Source of the DNA: Kribbella sindirgiensis | GTDB taxonomy: Bacteria; Actinomycetota; Actinomycetes; Propionibacteriales; Kribbellaceae | Length of the DNA stretch: 64,000 nt | Direction: 5' to 3' | NCBI RefSeq assembly: GCF_004331435.1 | Contig: NZ_SJKA01000005.1 | Location: 62,001 to 126,000, forward strand | Shown: one piece after another, positions 35,021 through 44,316 of the stretch | How positions within the stretch are numbered: position 1 is the first letter of the stretch | Layout: every line of letters starts with the position of its first letter | Notes under the pieces: generated by a model | What the model was told of the DNA's origin: nothing | What the model saw: only the letters and a program-made list of their open reading frames with translations | The model's database searches: none | Translations under genes and position numbers: made by a program

Positions 35021-36091
35021 CTAACAGATCTCCATCACGTCGTGCGTGGGCGCGTCCGGTCGCGCCGTACTCGTCTTGCCCGAGTAGAAGAACGCCGTCG
35101 ACGAGATGTCGTCCTGTAGCGGCAGGTAGCGTCCGCCGGAGCGCCAGCCGAGAGCCTGTACGTCGACGCGTAGCCGCTCCTTGAAGCGGATCGGGTCTGG
35201 CAGGTGGAAGCGGTACATGCCGAAGCGCTGCTGGCTCTGGTACTGCCCGTCCGGCCGGATCACCTGCGGCATACCGAGGTACGGCGTACTGAACTCGGTG
35301 TAGCCGCCCAGATGGGGTACGTCGAAGTTCCACGCGCCACCGAAGTAGTCCTCGGTCCCTGTGCCGCAGATGGTCGGGAACTCGTCGTCACCGTCCAGGT
35401 AGAACTTCACCTCGCCCTCACCCCACCAGCCGGTGCTGTTGACGCCCCAGGCCAGGTACGTGCCGACGTAGTGCCCCGGACCCTCCACACCGTCCAGCAG
35501 CGTGTGCACCGTCTTGGAAGGCAGCGGGTTGCTGCGACGCCACTGCGCATGCAGGTACGCCGACTTGTCCGGCACAGCGCCCAGCCAGTAGTCCACCTGG
35601 AAGTACACGACCACCGGCTCGTCGTGCGTGTTCTCGATGGTCAGCTGCGCCTGAGACTGGAACGGCATCTCCCAGTAGCAGTTGAATCCGCCGTTGGGGT
35701 TCACCGCGACCGGCAGCGAACTCACCTGGGCGAACTTGCCCCAGCCGGAGCAGAAGAAGTCGCCGACCGGGGTCTCGATCGCGGGTGCGGCGTCGCCGTC
35801 CCAGAACGCCCGCAGTACCAGCCGGCGCCAGTGGTCGACATGCGTGGTCAGCCAGATGTGCGTGATGCAGCCGGACCCGGCGATGTCGGCCAGCGTCACG
35901 GTCTCCCCCGGCCCGATCTCGATCGACGGCGAGACCTTCCAGCCCTGGCCGAGGTCGCGGGCCGCGTGCGCGCCGGTCCCCTCGGTCCGCCGTCCGCCCT
36001 GACCGGGCTCGCCGGTCGGGTTCTCCGCACTGATGGAGCGCGACTCGACGTCGGCGAGCGCGCTGATGCCGGTGAGGTTCCCAAGAGTCAT
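35021..36091 (-). CDS. DUF2961/GH172 family glycoside hydrolase-like protein
   Basis: 356-aa DUF2961 protein. Conserved segments are G-S-G-C-I-T-H-I-W-L, N-C-Y-W-E-M-P-F, F-Y-L-D-G-D-D-E-F-P-T-I and G-T-G-T-E-D-Y-F-G-G-A-W, the last two holding the acidic active-site residues. GH172 members are D-fructofuranosidases, difructose-anhydride enzymes or D-arabinofuranosidases, some acting on arabinogalactan. There is no signal peptide, so a cytoplasmic role is likely. TAAGGT lies 7 bases before ATG 36091, suggesting a leaderless start. Confidence 0.88.
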   Translation of the reverse strand: MTLGNLTGISALADVESRSISAENPTGEPGQGGRRTEGTGAHAARDLGQGWKVSPSIEIGPGETVTLADIAGSGCITHIWLTTHVDHWRRLVLRAFWDGDAAPAIETPVGDFFCSGWGKFAQVSSLPVAVNPNGGFNCYWEMPFQSQAQLTIENTHDEPVVVYFQVDYWLGAVPDKSAYLHAQWRRSNPLPSKTVHTLLDGVEGPGHYVGTYLAWGVNSTGWWGEGEVKFYLDGDDEFPTICGTGTEDYFGGAWNFDVPHLGGYTEFSTPYLGMPQVIRPDGQYQSQQRFGMYRFHLPDPIRFKERLRVDVQALGWRSGGRYLPLQDDISSTAFFYSGKTSTARPDAPTHDVMEIC

Positions 36092-36218
36092 ACCCGCGAC
36101 CTTAGGCCGCCACCGGTCCGTCGAGAAATCGATTGCCCATCAAGTGGGACCGGGCCGCCTTCGATGCACTGCCACCCTTCCATGGATGCTTATATTCATC
36201 GTGGGTTATATTGCAGCC

Positions 36219-36722
36219 ATGGACAGTCGGCACGGGACGGTCTTCGCGACCGGCGACGGACGGACGGCGATCAGGTTCGAACGGTTGCTGCCCCATCCAC
36301 CGGAACAGGTGTGGGAGGCGATCACGGATCCCGCGCGGCTGTCGGCGTGGTTCCCCGCGGTGGTGGACCTCGATCGTCCGGTCGGGACTGAGCTGTTCTT
36401 CGCGGTGACGGAGGAACAGCAGCGGAGGTTCGGGATGGTGGACGACCCCGAGCGCACACCGAACGGCCGACTGCTGCGGAGCGAGCGGCCGACTGTGCTG
36501 GAGTACGAGTGGGCCGGCGAGGTCCTCACCTGGGAGATCTCTCCGACCCCGACGGGCAGCCGACTGGTGTTCACCAACGTCCTGTCCGATCCTGAGGCCG
36601 CTGGACCTGCTGCGGCGGGCTGGGAGGCAGGGCTGGAGGTCGTCGAGGCCCAGCTCGACGGCACACCTGTCACGTGGGACCCGTTCACTCGGGCCGAGGA
36701 GTTGGCCGCGGCCTACGAATAG
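36219..36722 (+). CDS. SRPBCC (AHSA1-like) family protein
   Basis: 167 aa with the START/Bet v1-like pattern: I-R-F-E-R-L-L-P-H-P-P-E-Q-V-W-E-A-I-T, W-F-P-A-V-V-D and a C-terminal helix G-W-E-A-G-L-E-V-V-E. These proteins bind small hydrophobic ligands. ATG 36219 is preceded by TATATT with 6 bases between. The heptamer TTATATT occurs twice upstream, 16 bp apart (36190 and 36206), in an AT-rich patch that may be an operator. Confidence 0.85.
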   Translation: MDSRHGTVFATGDGRTAIRFERLLPHPPEQVWEAITDPARLSAWFPAVVDLDRPVGTELFFAVTEEQQRRFGMVDDPERTPNGRLLRSERPTVLEYEWAGEVLTWEISPTPTGSRLVFTNVLSDPEAAGPAAAGWEAGLEVVEAQLDGTPVTWDPFTRAEELAAAYE

Positions 36723-36730
36723 CGGGGGTA

Positions 36731-37258
36731 TCAGCAGGGGCGGACTTTGGCGTCGAGGCCGTGGGTGAAGGTCAGGCACGCCCAGGGGCGGCCCTGGTCG
36801 CGGTTCGGGCGGACGACGAGCGGGTACGCGTCGGCGCCGCGCACCTGCGGGTTCTTCTCGGTCGGTAAGGTTCCGACGGCTCCCCCGCGCGCCTCCGCGG
36901 CGGCCTGTACGTCGGCGATCGACACCGTACTCCGGGCGTTCTTCTGCGCCGCGTTCTTCGCGTCGGTCGCGACCTGCAGCGCGAAGTCGATCTCCGGCGG
37001 CTTCGACCAGGTCGTCTGCGACACCGGGATGACCAGCCCGAACATCCCCAGCCCGACCCCTGTCACGATCTGCCGCAACCGCCGAGTCTGGTCGGTCAGC
37101 AGGAGCGCGGCGCAGCACACCGCGAGCAGAGCGGTGAGACCGCGAAGGATCCAGTGCCGATCGAGCCGGCTGTCGACTGCGAGCCCGGCTGCGACGGCGA
37201 TCACCAAACAGAGCCCGGCCGCACCCAGCGCCCGAGCCCGCGGAGACAGAGATTGCAT
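36731..37258 (-). CDS. Hypothetical membrane protein
   Basis: 175 aa, not recognised. Three hydrophobic helices (about 11-28, 38-55 and 65-85) are followed by a hydrophilic region with P-W-A-C-L-T-F near the C-terminus and a final Cys, which could form a disulphide if exported. ATG 37258 is in an ordinary context. It is convergent with the SRPBCC gene, with 8 bp between stops. Confidence 0.7.
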   Translation of the reverse strand: MQSLSPRARALGAAGLCLVIAVAAGLAVDSRLDRHWILRGLTALLAVCCAALLLTDQTRRLRQIVTGVGLGMFGLVIPVSQTTWSKPPEIDFALQVATDAKNAAQKNARSTVSIADVQAAAEARGGAVGTLPTEKNPQVRGADAYPLVVRPNRDQGRPWACLTFTHGLDAKVRPC

Positions 37259-37400
37259 GCCGCAGACGATAGACGCTGAGCCGTTCGTCGCACGGTAGTG
37301 GCCGTTGGGCGCGGGACTCGCCGGTCAGGTTCGTGCGACTCGGACGGTGCTGGCAGATTCGGAGGGGTCCCACCGCCCCCTAGGGATTGGATGCACTGAC

Positions 37401-40400
37401 GTGACCGAGAACCCTGGTTCCTGGAGCATTTCGCGGCGGCGTGCGCTGCAACTCGGCGGAGGTGCTGCCGCCGTCGGCGCCGTACAACTTCCGGCCACGA
37501 CCGCCGAGGCCGCCGACCCGTCGACCGGCCGGCAGGCTGTGCTCACCGAAGGCACGAACCTGATGGTGTCGGTGTCGCCGGACGGGAAGTGGCTGGCGTC
37601 CGACCTGGTGACGGCGATCTGGGTGACGCCGGCCGCGGGCGGTACGTCGCGCCGGCTCACCGACGACCTGCAGGATGCGACCCGCCCACGCTGGTCCCCG
37701 GACGGGCGGTCGATCGTGTTCCAGTCGTACCGCGACGGAAACTTCCACCTCTGGTCGATCCGGCCGGACGGCACCGGCCTGCGGCAGTTGACCAGCGGCC
37801 GGTACGACCACCGCGAGCCGCACTTCACCCCCGACGGCCGATCGATCGTCTTCTCGTCCGACCGCGGCAGCTTCGGCGACGGGAGCAACACCGCGGGCAG
37901 CTACGGCATCCACCGCCTCGATCTCGCGAGCGGCACGATCGTCGCGCTGACCGACACCACCAGCGAGGAAGCCGAGCCGACTGTCTCCGCCGACGGCCGG
38001 AAGATCGCCTTCACCGTCGACACCAGCTCGATCGTCGAACTCGATCTCACCTCCGGTGTCCGCACGACGATTGTCAACAATCAGACCGGGATCACTCTGT
38101 TCGGCCCGTCGTACTCCCCCGACGGCACCCTCGCCTACGTTCGCCTGACCGGCCCGTCCTGCGATCTGATTGTCGACAATCAGCAAGTCAGCAATGGACA
38201 GGACGTCTTCGCGGTCCCGTCGTCCTGGGCGTCGACGGACCTCTTCTACACGGCCGACGGCAAGGTCCACCGCCACCGGGCCGACGGCGGGCACAGCGTC
38301 GTACCGTTCGCGGCGACGGTTCCCGTGACGTCGCGGCGTCCGCGGCCGAAGGCTCCTGATCTGGAGTCGACGGGTAAGCGCGCGGTCCAGGGGATCGCCA
38401 GCCCGACGGCGTCGCCGGACGGGACGTGGATCGCGTTCCGCGCGTTGAACGCGCTCTGGCTGGCACCGACCGACGGCAGAACCCAACCCCGCAAGGTGGT
38501 TGCCGACGGCTACTTCAACTCGGACCCGGACTTCTCGCCGGACGGCAAGAAGTTGCTCTACGCAAGCGATCGCGACGGTACGGCGGACCTGTGGCTGCAC
38601 GATCTGGCCACCAACACGGACACCAAGCTGTCGGGTCTCCCGGGCGCCCAGACCGCGCCGCGTTTCGCGCCCGACGGAAAGCGGATCGCGTACCAGGACC
38701 AGGACGGCATCGCCTGGGTTCTCGACCTCGCGTCGGGCGAGGTCCGGCAGCTCACGCCGACGCTGTTCCAGCCCGGCCGGGTCAGCTGGTCGCGCGACGG
38801 CAAGACCCTCGTCCTCGCAGCGGTGAAGCCGTTCTCCAAACGTTTCCGCGAGGGCACCAGTCAACTGCTGTACGTCGATGTCGCGTCGACCGCGCTCGAG
38901 TACGTCGAGCCGATGCCGTTCCGCTCGCTCGCCACCCGCGGCGACGACGGCCCCGTGTTCGCACCGGACGGCAAGCACCTGGCCTTCGTGGTAGAGAGCC
39001 TGCTGTACGTCGCACCGGTCGACGCCCGCGGCCGCTTCACCGGGGAGCCGCGCGCGGTCACGAACGAAACGACGGACTCCCCCGTCTGGCTGGACAACGA
39101 CACGTTGCTCTACCTCAACAACGGACGGTTGCGCACGACAACAGGCCGGACGGTCAAGCTCGACCTTCAGTACCGGCGGGCGACCGTCAACCAGCACGTC
39201 ACGATCCACGCCGGCGCGTTGTGGGACGGGCGGGCGGCCACGCTGCGCGAGAACGTCGACGTGGTCGTCGACGGTGCGCGGATCGCCGCCGTACGCCCGC
39301 ACACCGGCCGCGCCGACATCGACGCGTCGGCGCTGACCGTGATGCCCGGGTTGATCGACGCGCACAACCACTGGCATCTGCGCGGGCGGGCGTGGGGTGC
39401 GCGGCAGGGCAACCTGTGGCTGGCGTACGGGATCACGTCCACCCGATCGCCCGGCGACCCGGTCTATCAGATGCAGGAGACGCGGGAAGCGCTTGTCAGC
39501 GGGTCACTAAGAGGGCCGCGGTACTTCGCGACGGGTGAGGCGATCGACGGGTCGCGGGTGTACTACAACTTCATGCGGCCGACGCTGTCGGTACGGCAAC
39601 TCGGTCTGGAGCTCGATCGGGTCGAAGGGCTCGCGTACGACCTGGTGAAGACGTACGTGCGGCTGCCGATCGAGTACCAGCGGCGGGCGATCGCTCACGT
39701 GCATCGCCTCGGGCTGCAGCTGTCGTCGCACTACCTCTATCCCGCGGAGCATCTCGGGATGGACGGCATGGAGCACACCGGCGCAACGAACCGGCTCGGG
39801 TACTCGCACACGGTCAGTCGGCTGGGACGCGCGTACGCCGATGTGGTGACGCTGTTCACGCGGGCCGGGCTGTCCGTGACGCCGACGCTCTTCAACTCGA
39901 CGATGGCCCACGTCGACGATCCGTCCTTGCTCACGGACCGCCGTACGACGACGCTGTATCCGTCCTGGGAGTACAACGCGTTGATCACCGAGGTGAACAC
40001 CGCGAAGGGCCCGGCCGGTGTCACCACGCGCGAACTGCTGCGCGGCAACGTCGACATGGTGCTGCGCATCCACCGCGGCGGCGGGCTGGTCATCTCGGGC
40101 ACCGACACTCCGCTCGACAACATGGCCGTATCGCTGCACGCCAACCTCCGCTCGATGGTCGCGGGCGGATTCACGCCGTACGAGGCGCTCACCACCGCCA
40201 CGCACAACCCGGCGAAATGGCTCGCCCTGGAGGACAAGCTCGGCGTCATCAAACCGGGTGCCCAGGCCGACCTGTCCTTCGTCACCGGCGACCCACTCGC
40301 CGACATCCGCGCCGCGGCCGCCGTCCAACAGGTGATGATCGCCGGCAATCTCCACACCGTCGACGACCTGCTCCAGCCGTACGCCGCCGGCACCCGCCTC

Positions 40401-40523
40401 CAGCCCGCCGTCCACACCGCCAACGCCCCACAACCCCTGACCCGCACCCAAGCCCACGCGCACAACACCCAGTACTGGTGGCACGAACCCGAATGGCTCC
40501 ACCGAGCCTGCTGCGAAGGCTAG
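37401..40523 (+). CDS. Tat-exported TolB-like beta-propeller/amidohydrolase fusion
   Basis: 1040 aa if it starts at GTG 37401. A twin-arginine signal (S11-R-R-R-A-L) ends near residue 35. Then come repeated beta-propeller blades with S-P-D-G-K, A-P-D-G-K and T-P-D-G-R turns (about 50-600) and an amidohydrolase domain with metal ligands in D-A-H655-N-H657-W-H, later H-Y-L-Y-P-A-E-H and S-G-T-D-T-P-L-D-N. Known relatives include imidazolonepropionase-like and prolidase-like enzymes; the substrate is unknown. Two palindromes lie within the propeller region. The 97-bp inverted-repeat element follows 51 bp after the stop. Confidence 0.88.
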   Translation: MTENPGSWSISRRRALQLGGGAAAVGAVQLPATTAEAADPSTGRQAVLTEGTNLMVSVSPDGKWLASDLVTAIWVTPAAGGTSRRLTDDLQDATRPRWSPDGRSIVFQSYRDGNFHLWSIRPDGTGLRQLTSGRYDHREPHFTPDGRSIVFSSDRGSFGDGSNTAGSYGIHRLDLASGTIVALTDTTSEEAEPTVSADGRKIAFTVDTSSIVELDLTSGVRTTIVNNQTGITLFGPSYSPDGTLAYVRLTGPSCDLIVDNQQVSNGQDVFAVPSSWASTDLFYTADGKVHRHRADGGHSVVPFAATVPVTSRRPRPKAPDLESTGKRAVQGIASPTASPDGTWIAFRALNALWLAPTDGRTQPRKVVADGYFNSDPDFSPDGKKLLYASDRDGTADLWLHDLATNTDTKLSGLPGAQTAPRFAPDGKRIAYQDQDGIAWVLDLASGEVRQLTPTLFQPGRVSWSRDGKTLVLAAVKPFSKRFREGTSQLLYVDVASTALEYVEPMPFRSLATRGDDGPVFAPDGKHLAFVVESLLYVAPVDARGRFTGEPRAVTNETTDSPVWLDNDTLLYLNNGRLRTTTGRTVKLDLQYRRATVNQHVTIHAGALWDGRAATLRENVDVVVDGARIAAVRPHTGRADIDASALTVMPGLIDAHNHWHLRGRAWGARQGNLWLAYGITSTRSPGDPVYQMQETREALVSGSLRGPRYFATGEAIDGSRVYYNFMRPTLSVRQLGLELDRVEGLAYDLVKTYVRLPIEYQRRAIAHVHRLGLQLSSHYLYPAEHLGMDGMEHTGATNRLGYSHTVSRLGRAYADVVTLFTRAGLSVTPTLFNSTMAHVDDPSLLTDRRTTTLYPSWEYNALITEVNTAKGPAGVTTRELLRGNVDMVLRIHRGGGLVISGTDTPLDNMAVSLHANLRSMVAGGFTPYEALTTATHNPAKWLALEDKLGVIKPGAQADLSFVTGDPLADIRAAAAVQQVMIAGNLHTVDDLLQPYAAGTRLQPAVHTANAPQPLTRTQAHAHNTQYWWHEPEWLHRACCEG
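38069..38183. repeat. Two GATTGTC palindromes inside the propeller coding region
   Basis: GATTGTCAACAATC lies at 38069-38082 and a perfect 18-bp palindrome, CTGATTGTCGACAATCAG, at 38166-38183. Both encode I-V-(N/D)-N-Q using ATT and AAT codons that are unusual in this G/C-rich gene. They resemble GntR-type operators, but may only reflect repeated blade sequence. Confidence 0.45.
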
Positions 40524-40574
40524 GCCAGCCCTCGGTTCCCGCTCCGGAGTGCCACCCGCCGACCAGTCACACGC

Positions 40575-40671
40575 GCAGGTCGACAGTACGTATACGTCCA
40601 CTGTCCGGCGATCCCGCCTGCCGCCCCGTGCGGACAGGCAGGTAGTAGACGTATACGTACTGTCGAGCTGC
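40575..40671. repeat. 97-bp inverted-repeat element, copy 1
   Basis: Terminal arms of 24 bp with one mismatch face each other: left 40575-40598 and right 40648-40671. The perfect core is GACAGTACGTATACGTC (40582-40598, complement 40648-40664). The 49-bp middle is also related to that of the copy at 54993-55089. No coding potential or transposase. The remaining 40524-40895 holds no convincing gene. Both copies lie about 50 bp after a plus-strand stop, between convergent genes. Confidence 0.85.
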
Positions 40672-40895
40672 CGTTTCCGGCCGACTGTGGCTACCCGTGA
40701 GCGCGGTCAGCCGGTTGTCGGGGGAATGGACACCTTCTAGGTGCTGCGGACAGGGAATATCAGGTACGAGCCCACCAGGACCTGTCCCACGGCCCCGCGG
40801 TTCACCCCCACTTCGGACAGGAGAGCCGGTTATCCACCCTCGTGGGCGAGGTGCGGGTTGCGTTCATCGTCGGGCTGTCGGAGTACAGCTGAGAA

Positions 40896-42005
40896 TCAGA
40901 AGGTGGTGGTGAGGTCCTGGGTCTGACCGGTCGCGGAGGCGCGGTACGCGGACTCGATGATGTCGATGACGTGGCGCGCGTGTTCGGCGGTGACGATCGA
41001 GGGCTTGCCGTCGCGGACCCAGTCGACGAGCTGCATGACGTCCTCGTACACGTGCTGCTCCTCGATCTCCCGGTGTACGCCGGTCACGTGCGGAAGCAGC
41101 GCCTGGTTTCCCGGTCCGCGCGGCGCCTGCTCGGACGGGTCGCGGCGGGGGAAGTCGAAGGGTTCACCGTTGAGCAGCAGCCCGTCGATCGTCCCCGCCG
41201 TACCGTAGTAGGCGCCGCCGAACCCGCCGCGCATCCCGCCCGCGGCTGTCCCGGTCGCGACGCAGAACAGGTTGTCGCCGAAGTCGATCAGGATGACGGT
41301 GTTGTCGTCGGCATCGGTCCGTACGTCGCCGCGCACCGGGATCCGTACGCCGGACATCGCGGTCACGCGCCGCGCCGGCCCGAGGATCCCGGTGACGGAA
41401 TGCAGCGCGTACACCGTCATGTCGTACAGCGGTCCGCCGCCGGGCTTGCGGAAGTACCACGACGGATCGATGTTCGACAGTACGTCGTTGCCGCCGCGCA
41501 CGGACTCGTCCTCGTGGTACGTGCCGAACGCCGCGCCGCAGCTCACCCACGACAACGTGCCGATCGCCCCCTCGGCGATCAGCTCCCGCGTCCGCACGTG
41601 ATGCGGCCGCAGCATCTCCCCCGGTGACGCGACGATCCGCAGATCGTTCTCCGCGGCGAGCTCGATCAGCTCGGTCGCCTCGGCGACGGTCACCGTCATC
41701 GTCTTGTTGAAGTGCACGTGCTTCCCGGCCTGCAACGCGAGCTTGCCCTGCTCGTAGTGCAACCCGATCGGCGAAGCGATCGTCACGGCGTCGACGTCGC
41801 CGCGCGCCAGCAGGTCCTCATACTGCGTGAACGCCTGGCCGACCCCGAACTTGTCCGCCGCCGCCTCCGCGCGTCCAGGCACCGGGTCACAGACCGCGGC
41901 CAAGGTCACCCGCCCGGCCAGATCCGGCTGGCCCAGATGTGGAAGCAGCCCGCGAACCGAAATGCTCCCCGCGCCGACAACACCGATCCGCACAGAATCC
42001 GCCAT
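40896..42005 (-). CDS. Gfo/Idh/MocA-family oxidoreductase
   Basis: 369-aa NAD(P)-dependent dehydrogenase. The Rossmann start is I-G-V-V-G-A-G-S-I-S and the usual E-K-P is replaced by F-N-K-T-M, which keeps the catalytic-type Lys. The substrate-domain segment G-G-P-L-Y-D-M-T-V-Y-A-L-H supplies the usual D-x3-H-type residues. Substrates are normally sugars or inositols. TAGCAT lies 8 bases before ATG 42005, suggesting a leaderless start. The neighbouring genes do not form a clear sugar pathway. Confidence 0.9.
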   Translation of the reverse strand: MADSVRIGVVGAGSISVRGLLPHLGQPDLAGRVTLAAVCDPVPGRAEAAADKFGVGQAFTQYEDLLARGDVDAVTIASPIGLHYEQGKLALQAGKHVHFNKTMTVTVAEATELIELAAENDLRIVASPGEMLRPHHVRTRELIAEGAIGTLSWVSCGAAFGTYHEDESVRGGNDVLSNIDPSWYFRKPGGGPLYDMTVYALHSVTGILGPARRVTAMSGVRIPVRGDVRTDADDNTVILIDFGDNLFCVATGTAAGGMRGGFGGAYYGTAGTIDGLLLNGEPFDFPRRDPSEQAPRGPGNQALLPHVTGVHREIEEQHVYEDVMQLVDWVRDGKPSIVTAEHARHVIDIIESAYRASATGQTQDLTTTF

Positions 42006-42070
42006 ACCGGCAATGCTATTGGCGATCGCCGAACCCTGCGGCGGTGCGCGTTTCTGCCTCAGACGCCCTC

Positions 42071-43060
42071 TCAGACGCCGAGCTGGTCGTTGAGGACCTT
42101 GATGATCGGCCAGGCGCCGTCGGACCAGTTCGAGATGACTGTGTAGGTGGTCGAGGACGAGGGCTTGTGCAGGCTGGCGAACGACACGCCCGCGTCGTAC
42201 CCCTCCAGCCAGACACCGTCGCCTGTCGCGCGGAGGTGGAAACCGAGGCCGTAGCGCCTGGACTCTTCCGGCCAGTCGCTGTGCGGTCGCACCATCTCGG
42301 CGACGTGCTCCGGCGAGACGATGCGTCCGGCGAAGAGCGCGTCCCAGAAGGCGCTGAGGTCGGCGGCAGTCGAGTAGATGCCGCCGTCGCCGCTGCCGAG
42401 CACGGGGAGATGGAACACGTTCGTTCGGAGGCCGTCGACGGAGAGGTAGCCCAGGGCGGCGCGGCCCGGGAGTTCGTCGGAGCGCAAGAACTCGGTGTCG
42501 ACCATGCCTGCCGGTTCGCAGACGAGCGTGCGTACCAGCTGATGGAAGTCGATGCCGCTCGCCCGTTCGGCCAGCAGGGCGAGGACGACGTACCCGCCGT
42601 TGTTGTAGACGAACCGCTCGCCGGCCGGGGACACGGTCTCGTGCCCGTCCAGCACCTGCAGGAACTGCTCGGTCGTCGCGAGCTCGTGTACCGGGATCGG
42701 CATCACGTAGTCGGTGATGTCGCCTTCCTCGGGGAAGTAGTCGCCGATCCCGGAGCGGTGGGCGAGCAGATGCTCGATCGTCACGTCGTCGGCGATCAGG
42801 GGCAGGTCCTTGCCGAGCAGTGAACGGGCTGTCGTGCCGAGCTCGAACGTCCCGATTTCGATCAGTCTCATCACGGACAGCGCCGTCAGGCTCTTGGTCC
42901 CGCTCGCGGTCGCGAACTGGGTCTCGACCGTGTTGAGGATCCGATGCGCCCGGTCGGCGTACCCGTAGGCCGCGCAGAACTCCGTCGCGCCGGCCCGATC
43001 GACACGAACCACACCGGAGAACCCGGTGCGCTCAACCGCCCCCTCCACCACATCCCGCAC
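42071..43060 (-). CDS. Serine hydrolase, class C beta-lactamase-like
   Basis: 329 aa of the beta-lactamase/esterase (Beta-lactamase family) fold. The catalytic motif S53-G-T-K56 and a Y-N-N tyrosine motif (F-V-Y-N-N-G-G-Y) are present. There is no signal peptide, so it is probably an intracellular esterase or peptidase rather than a drug-resistance enzyme. GTG 43060 has TAGCTT seven bases upstream. The next upstream minus-strand gene is only 13 bp away. Confidence 0.88.
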   Translation of the reverse strand: MRDVVEGAVERTGFSGVVRVDRAGATEFCAAYGYADRAHRILNTVETQFATASGTKSLTALSVMRLIEIGTFELGTTARSLLGKDLPLIADDVTIEHLLAHRSGIGDYFPEEGDITDYVMPIPVHELATTEQFLQVLDGHETVSPAGERFVYNNGGYVVLALLAERASGIDFHQLVRTLVCEPAGMVDTEFLRSDELPGRAALGYLSVDGLRTNVFHLPVLGSGDGGIYSTAADLSAFWDALFAGRIVSPEHVAEMVRPHSDWPEESRRYGLGFHLRATGDGVWLEGYDAGVSFASLHKPSSSTTYTVISNWSDGAWPIIKVLNDQLGV

Positions 43061-43073
43061 GGCGCTGAAGCTA

Positions 43074-43829
43074 TCAGTTGCGGTGGGCGATGACCCGGGT
43101 CAGGCCGAGGGTTCGACCGCCATCGGTGTGGAGCATGCGGGCTTCTTCGCGTCCCGGCGTACCGCCGTCTTCGTCGCAGGCTTCGTTCCACTGCAGCCAG
43201 TCCTGCCAGCTGTTGGGCAGCTGGTCGGCGACCTCGACGGTCACCAGGCCGGTCTTCTCCCAGTGCCGGCGCCACCAGTCGGGGCTGTGCCAGGCGCAGA
43301 AGTCCCATTTCCAGTACTCCGTGAGGTGTGGCGGCGGAAGCACCTCGTACTCGTCGACCGGACCGGGCTGAACGATGCCGATCCGGCCGCCGGGCTTGAC
43401 GAACCGTGAGAAGTAGCCGATGTACAGGTCGTCGGTTCCGAAGTAGTGGTAGGCGCCGATGCTGACCGCCGCATCGAAGAACCCCTCCGCGAACGGCAGC
43501 GCATGCGCCTCGGAGTAGACCGGATGCACCCGTCCCTCCAGGCCCGCGTCGGCCACGTGCCGCAGGTTCTCCTCAGGCTTGACCCACAGATCGGTAGCCC
43601 ACACCTCGACCCCGAACTCCTTCGCCAGAAAGATCGAACTCCGCGCAGTCCCACACCCCATGTCGAGCACCCGCATCCCGGGCTCGAGCGGCATCAACCC
43701 AACCAACGCCTCCGCCTGCCACACAGGATTAGGCCCCATAGACCCATCAACCATCCACCGAGCCGAATACCCCGCAGCCCGCGGGTACCGCTCGTTCCGC
43801 AACCGCACCTCAAGCTCAGCATCATCCAT
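43074..43829 (-). CDS. SAM-dependent methyltransferase
   Basis: 251 aa. Motif I is V-L-D-M-G-C-G-T-A-R near residue 55, with the acidic loop W-A-T-D-L-W and F-F-D-A-A-V-S-I-G-A-Y-H-Y downstream. The Trp-rich segment around Y-W-K-W-D-F-C-A-W-H-S-P-D-W-W is distinctive. ATG 43829 is chosen over the TTG/GTG-type extension because M-D-D-A-E fits the coding bias. The substrate is unknown. Confidence 0.85.
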   Translation of the reverse strand: MDDAELEVRLRNERYPRAAGYSARWMVDGSMGPNPVWQAEALVGLMPLEPGMRVLDMGCGTARSSIFLAKEFGVEVWATDLWVKPEENLRHVADAGLEGRVHPVYSEAHALPFAEGFFDAAVSIGAYHYFGTDDLYIGYFSRFVKPGGRIGIVQPGPVDEYEVLPPPHLTEYWKWDFCAWHSPDWWRRHWEKTGLVTVEVADQLPNSWQDWLQWNEACDEDGGTPGREEARMLHTDGGRTLGLTRVIAHRN

Positions 43830-43871
43830 GCGACCGGAGTGTGCGCGACCACGGACACCGAGGCAATCCAT

Positions 43872-44154
43872 TTACGGCGTGATGGTCAGCTCCAACGACG
43901 CCAGCAGCCAGCGGTCGCGCTCGGTGTGCAGCGAGACAGCCAACCCCCACGGGCCTGGCGGAACGGCGTACCCCAGCTCAGGATCCACCGAGGCCGTACC
44001 GATCAGAACCGGGACACGACTGCTCTGCTGGGGTTGGATCGGAAACGTCACCCGCGGCGCCGGAAGTATCAGGCATCGGACGCCATCGACTACCTGTTCG
44101 CCACAGCGAGTCCACTCCAGCGACGCTGGCTGGTCGCCACCCTCACCAATACAA
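43872..44154 (-). pseudogene. Probable C-terminal fragment of a lost gene
   Basis: A minus-strand frame is open from about 44154 to TAA 43872 and reads protein-like near its end: V-T-F-P-I-Q-P-Q-Q, V-P-P-G-P-W-G-L-A-V-S-L-H and L-A-S-L-E-L-T-I-T-P. A GTG at 44051 could start a 59-aa peptide, but there is no ribosome binding site and the pattern looks like the end of a larger beta-rich protein. I do not recognise it. The upstream half of this 487-bp gap is non-coding. Confidence 0.35.
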
Positions 44155-44178
44155 CATCGACCTCAAAGAACTCTTGCC

Positions 44179-44280
44179 TGGCTGACCAGCGAATTTGGCT
44201 GGTTTGCCAGGGAAATGGGGGGTTCTACACCGTGGAAGTGGGCGTGGAACCCCTGCATTGGTGGGCTAGCCAGGGAAATG
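44179..44280. repeat. Imperfect palindrome and 12-bp direct repeat
   Basis: 44179-44209 forms an imperfect palindrome (TGGC, ACCAGC, loop, GCTGGT, GCCA). GCCAGGGAAATG occurs at 44206-44217 and again at 44269-44280, 63 bp apart. The segment is in the non-coding part of the gap before the hydrolase stop at 44317. Confidence 0.5.
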
Positions 44281-44316
44281 CGGAGGGGACGGGCGCGGTC
44301 TGGGTGCCTGGTGCGG

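Noticed and set aside
40830..40837. DnaA box (TTATCCAC)
   Set aside because: It is a single 8-base match with no cluster, AT-rich unwinding element or dnaA/dnaN genes.
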